A stretch of 64,000 bases of DNA from Collimonas silvisoli (GTDB taxonomy: Bacteria; Pseudomonadota; Gammaproteobacteria; Burkholderiales; Burkholderiaceae_D): assembly GCF_018305005.1 (NCBI RefSeq), contig NZ_JAGQEG010000008.1, positions 16,832 to 80,831 of the forward strand, given 5' to 3'. This document shows, one piece after another, positions 34,888-43,495 of the stretch (within the stretch, counting starts at the first letter, position 1; the number at the start of each line of letters is the position of its first letter). Under the pieces are notes generated by a model. The model saw nothing but the letters and a program-made list of their open reading frames with translations, did no database searches and was not told the DNA's origin. Both the position numbers and the translations under genes were made by a program.

Positions 34888-36489
34888 ATGTTCGGCATTG
34901 GGCGACCGTATGGCAAAACCAACTATGCAGCGGCGGGAAATCGAGCGCTGATTAACGGCAGCGACAAAAGTATTTCAAGCCGCCAATGGCCTCCGCCTGC
35001 CGTGCTGTTTACTGTGCTGCCTGTCGTGCGACTTGCCCCGGCCGTACTCTTTGCATTCTGTTTTTGCTCGCAGGCCCGCGCTGCCGAGGTCTCGCCGTGT
35101 CCGCCGGATTGGGAGGCCCAGATCTGCGAGCTTAAATCGGTGGTGGAGCTGCTCAAGAAAGAACACCTGACGGAAATCGACGTCCCGGCCTTTCTCGACG
35201 AAACGCTCCGCCTGGGCGTCAAAACGCTGCCTTACGCCGGGTTTCGCAGTGCGGAGGAACAGCAAGAACAGATCAAGAAAGACGAACGCACGCGCCACGG
35301 TGCGCCTGGCATCGGCATCATCTTTGAGACCCTGCCAGACGGTTTGCATATCATCGATGTAGTGCCCGACGCACCCGCCGCGCTGGCCGGCGTGCATAGC
35401 GGCGACCTGGTGGTGAAGATGGACGACAATAGCGTGGCCGGCGTCGACAATACCGAGATTGCGAAATATGCCAACGGCGAGCTTGGTGCGCCGCTCAAGC
35501 TCACGCTGCTGCGCGGTATTAAAAACAGCGCGCGGCAACGGCTGGAATTCACTCTGCTGCGCGCAATCATCAAGCCGCGCCCCGCAACCGCCAAGCGATT
35601 AGATGGCAACGTGCTGTACACCCGGCTTGCCAACTTCCCCGAACCCACCATTGGCGACTACATCAACGTAGTACAAGCGGAGCGAAAAAATGGGCCGCCG
35701 ATCAACGCTGTGATTCTCGATCTGCGCATCAACGGCGGCGGCGCGCTTAACGCTGCGATCGGCATTACCGCGCTATTCACCGGCCGCAACAAGACGGCGA
35801 TGGTGACGCTGCAACGCGACGACAAAACCCAGCACCGCATCACCACCAATTGGCCCGACTACGACCTGCCGGTAATGCAGGGCCAGGACCCGCTCGCGCC
35901 GCTGCAAGCGGACGACTGGTGGCGCAGCGTGCCGCTCATCGTGCTGATTGACGGCCAAAGCGCCTCCGCCGCCGAAGCCACCGCCGCCGCGCTGAAAGAC
36001 CTTGGCCGCGCCAAGCTGCTAGGCACGCCGACCTACGGCAAGGGCATGGCGCAAACCGGCGTCGGCATACGCGACGGCGCCTATATCAACTGGACCAACG
36101 CCCGCAATTTACGGCCGAACGGCTGCCCGATGGAAGGCTATGGCGTGGCGCCGGACTGGATCGTGCCGCCGCGCAAAGATGCAGACATGGACGGCGTCTT
36201 GCTCAGCTATCGCGAGGTCGACATTGCGCGCCCCGCCTATGCCAGCAAGTCCGCGCCCGATCCCTTCGCCGATGTACGCAAGGATCGCCAACGGTTGCGC
36301 GACCGGCGCGCGCTCGCCAAGCTGGACGAGAGCAAGAGCGCAGCACTGCCGCAAAAGGAATTTGCAAGCGACAAGGATTGGCAATTGAAACAAGCGCTCA
36401 ACGCCTTGGCCGGAAGGCCGGTGCAAACGGTAACAGTGAATCCGAGGTTCATGCCGGCGCAGCCGGTGTGCGTGAAACTCGACGGATAG
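34888..36489 (+). CDS. Exported S41-family (C-terminal processing) peptidase
   Basis: A 533-residue S41 protease with a hydrophobic export segment (about 36-66; the N-terminal extension before it is unusually long, and GGGAAA before ATG 34888 suits a ribosome site). A PDZ domain (about 135-215, GIGIIFETLPDGLHIIDVV) is followed by the protease: NAVILDLRINGGG, the catalytic Ser in GQSASAAE (358/360) and the base Lys in TYGKG (385). It would cut unfolded or tagged periplasmic proteins. Confidence 0.87.
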   Translation: MFGIGRPYGKTNYAAAGNRALINGSDKSISSRQWPPPAVLFTVLPVVRLAPAVLFAFCFCSQARAAEVSPCPPDWEAQICELKSVVELLKKEHLTEIDVPAFLDETLRLGVKTLPYAGFRSAEEQQEQIKKDERTRHGAPGIGIIFETLPDGLHIIDVVPDAPAALAGVHSGDLVVKMDDNSVAGVDNTEIAKYANGELGAPLKLTLLRGIKNSARQRLEFTLLRAIIKPRPATAKRLDGNVLYTRLANFPEPTIGDYINVVQAERKNGPPINAVILDLRINGGGALNAAIGITALFTGRNKTAMVTLQRDDKTQHRITTNWPDYDLPVMQGQDPLAPLQADDWWRSVPLIVLIDGQSASAAEATAAALKDLGRAKLLGTPTYGKGMAQTGVGIRDGAYINWTNARNLRPNGCPMEGYGVAPDWIVPPRKDADMDGVLLSYREVDIARPAYASKSAPDPFADVRKDRQRLRDRRALAKLDESKSAALPQKEFASDKDWQLKQALNALAGRPVQTVTVNPRFMPAQPVCVKLDG

Positions 36490-36543
36490 CGCATCGTTTC
36501 TTTCGGCTACCACGGCACATATCCGCCTCTGGCCTGGCAACTA

Positions 36544-36587
36544 TTGATTTTCGCAAAATCAACCATCTGCAGAATTTCCGGCAGATG
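36544..36587. terminator. Two hairpins after the S41 gene
   Basis: TTGATTTT-CGC-AAAATCAA (36544-36562, perfect 8-base stem) is followed two bases later by CATCTGC (36564-36570) pairing with GCAGATG (36581-36587). They lie 55 bases after the S41 stop between convergent genes. No U-tract follows, so termination strength is uncertain. Confidence 0.4.
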
Positions 36588-36708
36588 AGGTCTCGCAAAC
36601 GGCATTGATTGCACGGATACGAAGTAGGTGCTGCGGGATGGTTTGATCAGGACGAGAACTCGGAGTTACTCCACGACGCGTGCAACCGTCAATTGTCTTC
36701 AGGGAAAG

Positions 36709-37530
36709 CTAGCCCAGTCGGTCGAACGCACTCATCAAGATGCCGTCCGGTCGCGCAAGGTCGTCGAGCACCGAGAAATGGGTACACGCCGGCACGTGAA
36801 CGTGTTCGACTTTTTCCCCTGCGGCCTCACATGCCGCCGCATATTCGTCCGACTGACGCACCAGCTCGGGCAATTCCGCGGCACCGACCGCGACGATCAT
36901 CGGCGCTCCCTTGCCTATATGGTGCAACGGACTGTAGGTGTCGATTTCATCCCTGCTCAGCTGCAGCTTGTCGTTGAGCCAGGAAAGACTGATCGGTTCA
37001 AGATCGACCAGAGCGCTGATCGCAAGCGCGCTCGTGACGACCGGGTGCGCGCGATGCAGCGCCGTCAGATGACCGCCGGCCGAGTGACCGCTGAGACACA
37101 CTTGGCGGCTTGCTGTTCCAAACCCTTCGGCATCTGCTTCGAGGTGATCCAGCAGACGGCCGATGTCCCCAACGATTTGCGTGATCGATGCTTCCGGCGC
37201 AAGCGTGTATTCGGCCAGTACGACATTGAAGCCTTTGGCAAGAGCGCCATCCGCGATGAACGCAAAATCTTCCTTGGCGCAGTTCTGCCAGTAGCCACCG
37301 TGGATGAAGATGAATGTGGGCGCTCCGGAATTGCCGCAGGGAAGCCAATCAAAACGTTGGCGGGGAGCCTCGCCATAACGCAGGTCGCGCCGGCACGCGA
37401 CTCTTTCATACAGTTTCGCGCTGCGCGACTGAAAACCCCGCAGCACTTCGGGGAAATTTGGAATTGCCTGGGTGTTGTTGTAGGCGGCATCGAGAGTCGC
37501 CCGATCCATGCCGCGATAGAGAGTCGTCAT
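36709..37530 (-). CDS. Arylformamidase-like alpha/beta-hydrolase
   Basis: A 273-residue hydrolase with oxyanion motif FIHGGYWQ and nucleophile elbow LSGHSAGGH; the His is likely in CTHFSVLDD. This HGGYW type is found in arylformamidases (kynurenine formamidases) and related esterases. No tryptophan-catabolic neighbour is present, so the exact substrate is open. It sits downstream of the Tlde1-like/immunity genes on the same strand but behind a 24-base palindrome. Confidence 0.82.
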   Translation of the reverse strand: MTTLYRGMDRATLDAAYNNTQAIPNFPEVLRGFQSRSAKLYERVACRRDLRYGEAPRQRFDWLPCGNSGAPTFIFIHGGYWQNCAKEDFAFIADGALAKGFNVVLAEYTLAPEASITQIVGDIGRLLDHLEADAEGFGTASRQVCLSGHSAGGHLTALHRAHPVVTSALAISALVDLEPISLSWLNDKLQLSRDEIDTYSPLHHIGKGAPMIVAVGAAELPELVRQSDEYAAACEAAGEKVEHVHVPACTHFSVLDDLARPDGILMSAFDRLG

Positions 37531-37571
37531 AGTCTGTTAGTTTCGGTCGTAGAGATCTGGTGGGACGGATA

Positions 37572-37595
37572 CCCAGGCATCTTAAGATGCCTGGG
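37572..37595. repeat. Perfect 24-base palindrome
   Basis: A gap-free palindrome with half-site CCCAGGCATCTT, 42 bases upstream of the hydrolase ATG and 52 bases after the small membrane gene stop. It could terminate the effector-immunity transcript (no U-tract on either side) or be an operator for the hydrolase. Confidence 0.75.
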
Positions 37596-37647
37596 GCTGG
37601 TGTGCGTATTGCGTGCGGCGAGACTGTCGAGGTGGTCATGGTTATTG

Positions 37648-37914
37648 CTATTGGCAGATATTAAAGCGGCGACAGATAAAAAGTATTAACCACGTCATCG
37701 CAGAAACAAGAATCAATGACCCAACAAGCGCAACGAGTGAAACTAAATCTGCCGCTTGTTCGGCATTTTTTGCACCGTACACGCTTGCCAGCCAGTCCCA
37801 TATAGGAGGCGGTAGATTGAGTGACGTATCGGGATGTGTTTGCCACCAATGAGATAGCGACCATGTTGCCACCAGCACCCATAAGCCAACCAAAACACGA
37901 TAAATCATTTTCAT
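37648..37914 (-). CDS. Small two-span membrane protein, putative Tlde1 immunity protein
   Basis: An 88-residue protein with two transmembrane helices (about 4-22 and 58-82), a central hydrophilic loop and a short cytoplasmic-like basic end. Its ATG overlaps the stop of the L,D-transpeptidase effector gene (ATGA). The order effector then overlapping small membrane gene is what T6SS peptidoglycan effectors show with their immunity genes. No sequence match to a named immunity family was recognised, so the function rests on context. Confidence 0.6.
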   Translation of the reverse strand: MKMIYRVLVGLWVLVATWSLSHWWQTHPDTSLNLPPPIWDWLASVYGAKNAEQAADLVSLVALVGSLILVSAMTWLILFICRRFNICQ

Positions 37915-38375
37915 CGAACAGTCACTCGACCGTACCCTTTGAGCGAAGTGCCGGCAACAGCTACTTGCGGCCTATCTTTCAATATCGCCCTGATATTCTG
38001 GAAATCGGACATATGTTCAATCGTAATGCATCCCTCGCTGATGCCGTAACGCCCTTTGGGATGAAGTCGAAAATTTCCCCGTTTAATATGATTACAAATC
38101 ACATAGTCATCAATTTTTTCATCAATGGCATAGAGAGAAAACCACTCGCTTTTATCGCTACCGCTAAGTATGTCCCACAGCGGCCCGAGCTTCCCGCCCG
38201 ATTGCCTATCAAAGATGTGGTACTGCCCGGATGGAATCGGGCCTGTGCTACGGCTGCACATCGCCGCACGCCGGTTAACGTCTGCGTCCTTCCCCGAAAA
38301 TGCCGGGACAGAAAGCGCCCCAATCGAGAAAACGCTCATGGGTTTGTCATTCAGTACAAAGCTGCACTCAATCAA
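37911..38375 (-). CDS. tlde1: DUF2778 L,D-transpeptidase-like T6SS effector (Tlde1 type)
   Basis: A 154-residue DUF2778 protein. The L,D-transpeptidase active site is HPKGRYGISEGCITI: His105, Ser113 and Cys116. STGPIPSGQYHIFDRQSGG is the other conserved block. Tlde1 of Salmonella, of this family, is an antibacterial T6SS effector that cuts and exchanges bonds in peptidoglycan. No Sec signal is seen, as expected for a T6SS cargo. It lacks a nearby vgrG or PAAR gene, and its 5' flank is AT-rich, so it may be an acquired orphan cargo. Confidence 0.78.
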   Translation of the reverse strand: MIECSFVLNDKPMSVFSIGALSVPAFSGKDADVNRRAAMCSRSTGPIPSGQYHIFDRQSGGKLGPLWDILSGSDKSEWFSLYAIDEKIDDYVICNHIKRGNFRLHPKGRYGISEGCITIEHMSDFQNIRAILKDRPQVAVAGTSLKGYGRVTVR

Positions 38376-38564
38376 AATAGTCCTTCGCCAGCAAATGAAA
38401 TTTGATTATATTTACAAGCTTTTTTATTGTCAAATATATAATTTTCTGAGTGGCGTGTGCTAGCTCGCGGTCGATCAGTAGCAATATTTCAGCGCGATTA
38501 CTTCGATTGTTCGGCAAGAACAGCTTGAACTGCCTTCGCCATTTTTACCAAATATCCCGGTGTA
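38376..38564. other. AT-rich region upstream of the Tlde1-like gene
   Basis: A markedly AT-rich stretch (38399-38460) carrying the likely promoter of the effector gene, followed by a GC-normal part. On the minus strand a frame ending with TAA at 38498-38500 reads RTTPGYLVKMAKAVQAVLAE, which may be the end of a lost gene. No complete gene was seen. Confidence 0.45.
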
Positions 38565-38768
38565 GTGCGGCCACCTGCATTGGCGGCGGCTATGCGCAAG
38601 CGAGGTGACCTGACGCAGGCGCTGACCGATACCGCCGCATTGCGGATGCTGGCGAACCGGGGTTCGGCCACGGATGTGGCGGCGGGAATCTTGTATCTGG
38701 TGTCGGATGCGAGCCGCTTTGTCAGCGGCAGCGAGCTGGTGATTGATGCCGGGTATGGCGGGCTGTGA
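38565..38768 (+). pseudogene. 3' remnant of an SDR-family gene
   Basis: Only the last 50 or so codons of an SDR survive: ATDVAAGILYLVSDASRFVSG, then SELVIDAGYGG and the stop. There is no Rossmann part upstream. The remnant resembles the C-terminus of the SDR at 20417-21250 (DIAAGILYLASDASRFVTG). It marks a deletion or recombination end next to the effector genes. Confidence 0.75.
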
Positions 38769-38807
38769 TGCCGGAAATCGGCGGCGATCGGGAATTTTCT
38801 GCCGACG

Positions 38808-38846
38808 AAAAAAAAAGTCCCTTGAATTTCTTCAAGGGGCTTTTTT
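38808..38846. terminator. Bidirectional intrinsic terminator
   Basis: CCCTTGAA-TTTC-TTCAAGGG stem (38819-38838) with an A-run on the left (38808-38816) and T-run on the right (38841-38846). It ends the HU transcript on the minus strand and can stop plus-strand reading as well. Confidence 0.85.
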
Positions 38847-38853
38847 CGTTACA

Positions 38854-39138
38854 TCATTTCTTCTTTTTGTTCACTGCATCTTTGAATGCTTTACCAGCTG
38901 TGAACTTGACGGTCTTGGCGGCTGCAATCTTGATTGCTTCGCCGGTACGTGGGTTGCGACCGGTGCGTGCAGCGCGTTTGCCGGAAGAGAACGAACCAAA
39001 TCCAATCAACTGAACAGTACTACCTTTAGTCACGGCCTTGATCACGTTGTCTACGACGGATTCCAAAGCGCGCTGTGCAGCGGCTTTCGAGATTTCGCAA
39101 TCGGTGGCAATGGCGTCGATCAATTCGGTTTTGTTCAT
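38854..39138 (-). CDS. hupB: HU-family nucleoid protein
   Basis: A 94-residue HU protein, complete: [20 protein letters not shown], dimer core [20 protein letters not shown] and the DNA-embracing arm with [11 protein letters not shown], ending in a Lys run. HU bends and compacts DNA and aids replication, repair and transcription. Own promoter and terminator are likely; the minus-strand start follows a run typical of a strong ribosome site (TTTGAGGATTT). Confidence 0.95.
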   Translation of the reverse strand: MNKTELIDAIATDCEISKAAAQRALESVVDNVIKAVTKGSTVQLIGFGSFSSGKRAARTGRNPRTGEAIKIAAAKTVKFTAGKAFKDAVNKKKK

Positions 39139-39316
39139 TTCGTTAAATCCTCAAAAAAAGTGGTGAGTTGCAAATTCTAGCATCGTATTTGCTCGGAATC
39201 GGCGGTGTAGACTACCGCAAACGCGGGTTTCAGACAATTTGCTTTTAAAATTTCGTTTGCAGGCAGTTGTATCTGTAGCACAGAATCCGGTTTTGCGACA
39301 AAAAATGAGAACTCTT

Positions 39317-39940
39317 ATGCTGAAAATATTGGGCAAGGCATCATCGATCAACGTCCGTAAAGTGCTGTGGACCTGCGATGAGCTGGGCCTGCCGTTCGAA
39401 CGGGCAGACTGGGGCAGCGGCTTTCGCGCTACCGATACGCCGGAATACCTGGCCTTGAATCCCAACGCGATGGTGCCGGTAATCCGCGACGGCGATTTCG
39501 TGCTGTGGGAATCCAACGCCATCATTCGCTACCTGGCCACGGCCTACGGCGACGGCGCGCTGCTGCCGGCGGCGCCGCGCGCGCGGGCCAAAATCGAGCA
39601 GTGGATGGACTGGCAGGCGACCGAGCTGAACAACTCTTGGCGCTATGCCTTCGTGGCGCTGGTGCGCAAGAATCCGGCCTATGCCGACCAGGCCGCGCTG
39701 GAAGCATCGGTGACGAGCTGGACCAAACACATCGCCATACTGGAGCGGCAACTGGCGAGTACCGGTGCTTATATTTTGGGCGATGCGTTCTCGCTGGCCG
39801 ACGTGCCGCTCGGCTTGTCGGTGAATCGCTGGCTGATGACGCCTTTGCAGCACCCGGAATTTCCGGCGGTGGCGGCCTATTTTGAGCGGCTGAGCCAGCG
39901 GCCTGCTTTTTTGCGGCACGGCTGCAACGGCCTGGCTTGA
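39317..39940 (+). CDS. Glutathione S-transferase-family protein
   Basis: A 207-residue GST from ATG 39317 ([18 protein letters not shown]); a longer frame from 39239 has no likeness to the family. The thioredoxin-like N-domain shows [22 protein letters not shown] with the cis-Pro and the Glu-Ser glutathione contact; the helical C-domain ends with FSLADVPLG. Detoxification by glutathione transfer is likely; substrate unknown. Convergent with the epimerase-like gene downstream. Confidence 0.9.
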   Translation: MLKILGKASSINVRKVLWTCDELGLPFERADWGSGFRATDTPEYLALNPNAMVPVIRDGDFVLWESNAIIRYLATAYGDGALLPAAPRARAKIEQWMDWQATELNNSWRYAFVALVRKNPAYADQAALEASVTSWTKHIAILERQLASTGAYILGDAFSLADVPLGLSVNRWLMTPLQHPEFPAVAAYFERLSQRPAFLRHGCNGLA

Positions 39941-39962
39941 AGGCAAGGCCGGCCGCAAAAAT

Positions 39963-40622
39963 CTAGAGCGCGTTGATGTCAGCTGCCTCAAGCACCTGCT
40001 TGGGGCCGCCCTGGCGCGCCAGCTTGATCATCGCGCGGCCCATCTGTTCGGTGGTGGTGATGTGGTTGGGGAAGAGCCGTCTGGCCAGCGGCAGCAACGG
40101 CGCGCTAAGCAGATAGAACAGGCGGTATGAGCTGGTCTTGGAGCGCACGCCGTGCAGCGGCTGGATTATGCCGGGGCGGAACATGAAGGCGGCTTTGATC
40201 GGCAAGCGCAGCAGAGCATTCTCGGTGCGGCCTTTGACTCTGGCCCACATGCTGCTGCCGTGCTCGCTGGAATCGGTGCCGGCGCCGGAGACATAGATGA
40301 AGGTGATGCCGGGATTTTGCGCCGCCAGCGTGTTGGCGACGGTCAGCGTAAGGTCGTAGGTAAGTTCGGTGTAGCGCGCTTCCGACATGCCGGCCGAAGA
40401 TACGCCGAGGCAGAAGAAGCAGGCGTCGTAACCTTGCAATGTCTCGGCCTGGTCGGCGATCCGGGCCAGGTCCGGGATGACCAGCTGGCGCAACTTGCCG
40501 GAGACGTTGGCGCTTGCACTGCGGCCGACTGCCAGCACGGTTTCAACCCCGGCGTCGCGCTGACACTCGCGCAGCACGCCTTGTCCGACCATGCCGCTGG
40601 CGCCAAACAGGATTACTTTCAT
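39963..40622 (-). CDS. NAD(P)-binding Rossmann protein (epimerase-like)
   Basis: A 219-residue protein from ATG 40622 (MKVILFGASGMVGQGVLRE); a GASGMVG cofactor loop, CFFCLGVSSAGMSE and YVSGAGTDSSEHG are visible. This is the short NAD(P)H-binding family close to human HTATIP2-like proteins. Substrate unknown. The four-residue longer start at 40634 is less likely. Confidence 0.85.
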   Translation of the reverse strand: MKVILFGASGMVGQGVLRECQRDAGVETVLAVGRSASANVSGKLRQLVIPDLARIADQAETLQGYDACFFCLGVSSAGMSEARYTELTYDLTLTVANTLAAQNPGITFIYVSGAGTDSSEHGSSMWARVKGRTENALLRLPIKAAFMFRPGIIQPLHGVRSKTSSYRLFYLLSAPLLPLARRLFPNHITTTEQMGRAMIKLARQGGPKQVLEAADINAL

Positions 40623-40728
40623 GGCAGATTCCAATCTTGTTGTATTGCCTGTTGTACGGCCGCCGATCAGGAATAGTGCGGCCCGGCAGGGATGTCAGGC
40701 CCGGCCCGGCCGGGCCACAGCACGGCAA

Positions 40729-41268
40729 TCAGAAATGCCGTTCGACTACTGCGTTGAATGCCTCTTCGGCGGAACTGCCTTTGAGCATCAGCTCGGTGAT
40801 TTCAGCCGTATGTTCACCTATGCCATCCGGCAGCGTCTGACGGTTGTTGCGGAAATATTCGTATCTGGCGGCGTCGATCAGATCCTTGGCTTTCATCGCT
40901 ACCGTGCCGCCGCGAGTGCCGCCGCTGCGGCTGACGACGCGGCCGCCGGCTGTGCTGCGGGTGGCGCTGCTTGATCTGAAACCGCCGGCGGCGATGGCTG
41001 CCTTGATTTGTTCCAGCGTGAATACCGGGGTGGCGTTAGGGCCGGTGAATTCATCTTCCTTCGGGTGCAGCAGATGGTTGTTGCTGTCGAATGCCATTTT
41101 CTTTTCGGCACTGTTGGTGAGTTGATAATACGGGCGCGGCCCCGGGCTGGCCAGCCCGAATTGCACGCGGTCGCCGTAGACCTCCATCTTGCCCATGACA
41201 TCTTTCAGATATGCGGTTGTCAGGGAGTCCATCTTGCCGGTCCAGCGGTTGGTTCTTGTCGTGTTCAA
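40729..41268 (-). CDS. Unrecognised 179-residue soluble protein
   Basis: No family recognised. A soluble protein with a strand-rich first half (QFGLASPGPRPYYQLTNSAE), a Gly/Ser/Arg-rich low-complexity hinge (about 95-125, STAGGRVVSRSGGTRGGTVA) and a helical end (AKDLIDAARYEYFRN, EITELMLKGSSAEEAF). It lies between two epimerase-like genes on the same strand with more than 90 bases on either side, so probably a single-gene unit. Confidence 0.7.
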   Translation of the reverse strand: MNTTRTNRWTGKMDSLTTAYLKDVMGKMEVYGDRVQFGLASPGPRPYYQLTNSAEKKMAFDSNNHLLHPKEDEFTGPNATPVFTLEQIKAAIAAGGFRSSSATRSTAGGRVVSRSGGTRGGTVAMKAKDLIDAARYEYFRNNRQTLPDGIGEHTAEITELMLKGSSAEEAFNAVVERHF

Positions 41269-41431
41269 AATGCGTTACTTCCAATAATGATGGCTGCATC
41301 CGCCCGCCGCCTCCTGGGAGACGGCGCAAATAGTGCGGTAGCAGCCGTTTATGAATCAATTGCAGTACGCATTATCTCCCGACACGATTTGCTGGGAATG
41401 GATCGGAGCAAAATATATTGTTGCTCGCCGA

Positions 41432-42403
41432 TCATGGTTTCAGGCAGGCCAGCCCGATCAGCGTGGCCTTTACCGCGTCGTCCAGCGCTGTGTGCGGCTC
41501 GCTGCCGAGCAGCTGCAGCAGGCGCCGGTTATCCAGGCGCAAAGGCTGGCGCCATAGGTAGCCGACCTCGCGCAGCTCGCGGAAAACCGGCACAAAGGGC
41601 GCGGCCAGCGGCAGCAGCCACCACGGAAATTTTCTTGCCTTTACGCCCGCCTGTCCCATCGCACAGCCTGCACGGCCGATGGCGGCCACCATTTGCGTAC
41701 CGTCCGCGTCCCAGTGGCCGTTCATGTGAAAGGTATCGAAAGCGGCCAGCGCCTGTTCGCGCTCGATCAGTTGCATCATGGTTTCAGCCACATCGGGCAG
41801 GTAAGCCCACTGGTGGCCGATGCCGCGTTTGCCGGGATAAGTTACCGAAGCGACCGGCCGTCCCGGCTTGACCAGCCCTTGCGAGAACCAGGAATTGGCC
41901 AGGTGCGGTCCGAAAAAATCGCCGGCGCGCACCACCAAAGTCCGTACTCCGCTTTGCGCGGCGTGGCGCAGCCTGTCTTCCAGCTGCACCCGGATCGCGC
42001 CCTTGCGCGTGGCCGGGTTTTGCGGCGATGTCTCGCTTAAGTCCGGAAAGGCGTCGGGACCGTAGTTGTAGACCGTGCCGGGCAAGACGATGCGGGCGCC
42101 GGAGGCACGTGCCGCCGCAATGCTGTTCTCTATCATCGGCATCACCAGTTGCGCCCAGTTGCGGTATGCCGGCGGGTTGACCGCATGCACGATGATCGCC
42201 GCGCCGGCGGCGGCGGCAACCACGTCTTGCGCTTGCATCGCATCGCCCTGGCGCCAGACGATGCCGCTGCGGTCCTGCTCCATCATCTGCTCGGCGCGCC
42301 GGTGCAGCGCCCGCACCTGCCAGCCGCGCTGGATCAATGTTTTTGTCATGGCGTTGCCGATGCCGCCTGTTGCTCCGAGTACCAGCGCTATCTTCTGTTT
42401 CAT
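41432..42403 (-). CDS. NAD-dependent epimerase/dehydratase-family protein
   Basis: A 323-residue extended-SDR protein from ATG 42403 with AAGAGG eight bases upstream. The cofactor loop is LGATGGIG; VLPGTVYNYGPDAFP and VRAGDFFGPH follow, and the active-site Tyr is likely in YNYG. Substrate unknown. It is divergent from the LysR gene 95 bases away, the usual layout of a LysR target. Confidence 0.87.
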   Translation of the reverse strand: MKQKIALVLGATGGIGNAMTKTLIQRGWQVRALHRRAEQMMEQDRSGIVWRQGDAMQAQDVVAAAAGAAIIVHAVNPPAYRNWAQLVMPMIENSIAAARASGARIVLPGTVYNYGPDAFPDLSETSPQNPATRKGAIRVQLEDRLRHAAQSGVRTLVVRAGDFFGPHLANSWFSQGLVKPGRPVASVTYPGKRGIGHQWAYLPDVAETMMQLIEREQALAAFDTFHMNGHWDADGTQMVAAIGRAGCAMGQAGVKARKFPWWLLPLAAPFVPVFRELREVGYLWRQPLRLDNRRLLQLLGSEPHTALDDAVKATLIGLACLKP

Positions 42404-42497
42404 GGAAATCACCTCTTTAAAATGTAAGAGTCCAGCGTAACAGCGCCGCTCTTAGTTTAAAATTGGCGATCTCAACATAGCTGCTATACATATTTGC

Positions 42498-43409
42498 ATG
42501 ACCACGCAAGAACCTGGCTGGGATTTGTACCGGGCTTTCCTGGCGGTGCTGGAAGAAGGCTCATTATCCGGCGGCGCCCGTAGCCTGGGGCTGACCCAGC
42601 CCACCGTCGGCCGCCAGATCGAAGCGCTGGAGCAAGCGCTGGGCGTGAAACTGTTCACCCGCTCGCAAACCGGGCTGGCGGCGACCGATACCGCGCTCAC
42701 CTTGCGCCCGTTTGCGGAAAACCTGCGCGCCACCGCCAACGCCCTGCGGCGCGCCTCGGCCGACGCCAGCGCCAGCAGCCACGGCACGGTGCGGGTTACG
42801 GCGTCGGATGTGGTCGGCGTCGAGGTTTTGCCGCCTATCCTGACCGCGCTGCGCGAGCAGCATCCCGCCATCAAGATCGAATTGGTGTTGTCGAACCGGA
42901 CTCAGGATCTGTTGCAACGCGATGCCGATATTGCGGTGCGCATGGTGCAGCCCAGCCAGGCCGCCTTGATTGCGCGCCGGGTCGGCGCGATTCCGCTCGG
43001 CCTGTTTGCGCACCGGCGTTATCTGGATCTGTGCGGGATGCCGGCCAGCATCGCCGATCTGAAGCACCATGCCTTGATCGGCTTCGACCAGGAAACCAAT
43101 TACATCCGCACCATGCAAAGGCGCGGGCTGTCGTTGTCGCGCGAGATGTTTTCACTGTGCACAGACAACCAGTTGGCGCAACTGGCGGCGATCCGCGCCG
43201 GCTACGGCATCGGCATGTGCCAGACGGCGCTGGCCAAACCCAATCCCGATTTATTGCCAGTGCTGCCGCAAGCGATCGCGGGTGAACTCGAAACCTGGAT
43301 CGTGATGCATGAAGATCTGCGCTCCAGCGAGCGCTGCCGGCATGTCTTTGATGCGCTGGCGAGCGGCGTTTCCGATTATATTTCCCGCTATCTTGACGAT
43401 GACGCCTGA
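42498..43409 (+). CDS. LysR-family transcriptional regulator
   Basis: A 303-residue LysR protein. Helix-turn-helix: EEGSLSGGARSLGLTQPTVGRQ (18-residue core GGARSLGLTQPTVGRQIE), then VRVTASDVVGVEVLPPIL and LLQRDADIAVRMVQ. Typical length. Divergent from the epimerase-like gene, which is the natural target. Confidence 0.92.
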   Translation: MTTQEPGWDLYRAFLAVLEEGSLSGGARSLGLTQPTVGRQIEALEQALGVKLFTRSQTGLAATDTALTLRPFAENLRATANALRRASADASASSHGTVRVTASDVVGVEVLPPILTALREQHPAIKIELVLSNRTQDLLQRDADIAVRMVQPSQAALIARRVGAIPLGLFAHRRYLDLCGMPASIADLKHHALIGFDQETNYIRTMQRRGLSLSREMFSLCTDNQLAQLAAIRAGYGIGMCQTALAKPNPDLLPVLPQAIAGELETWIVMHEDLRSSERCRHVFDALASGVSDYISRYLDDDA

Positions 43410-43495
43410 GTTATCCAGCCAGGTCCGTGCCGTGCGGCGACCGAATCATTTGCTGGTGCTCATTGGATATAGCCAAGCCAGAAAAACGTGACAGA

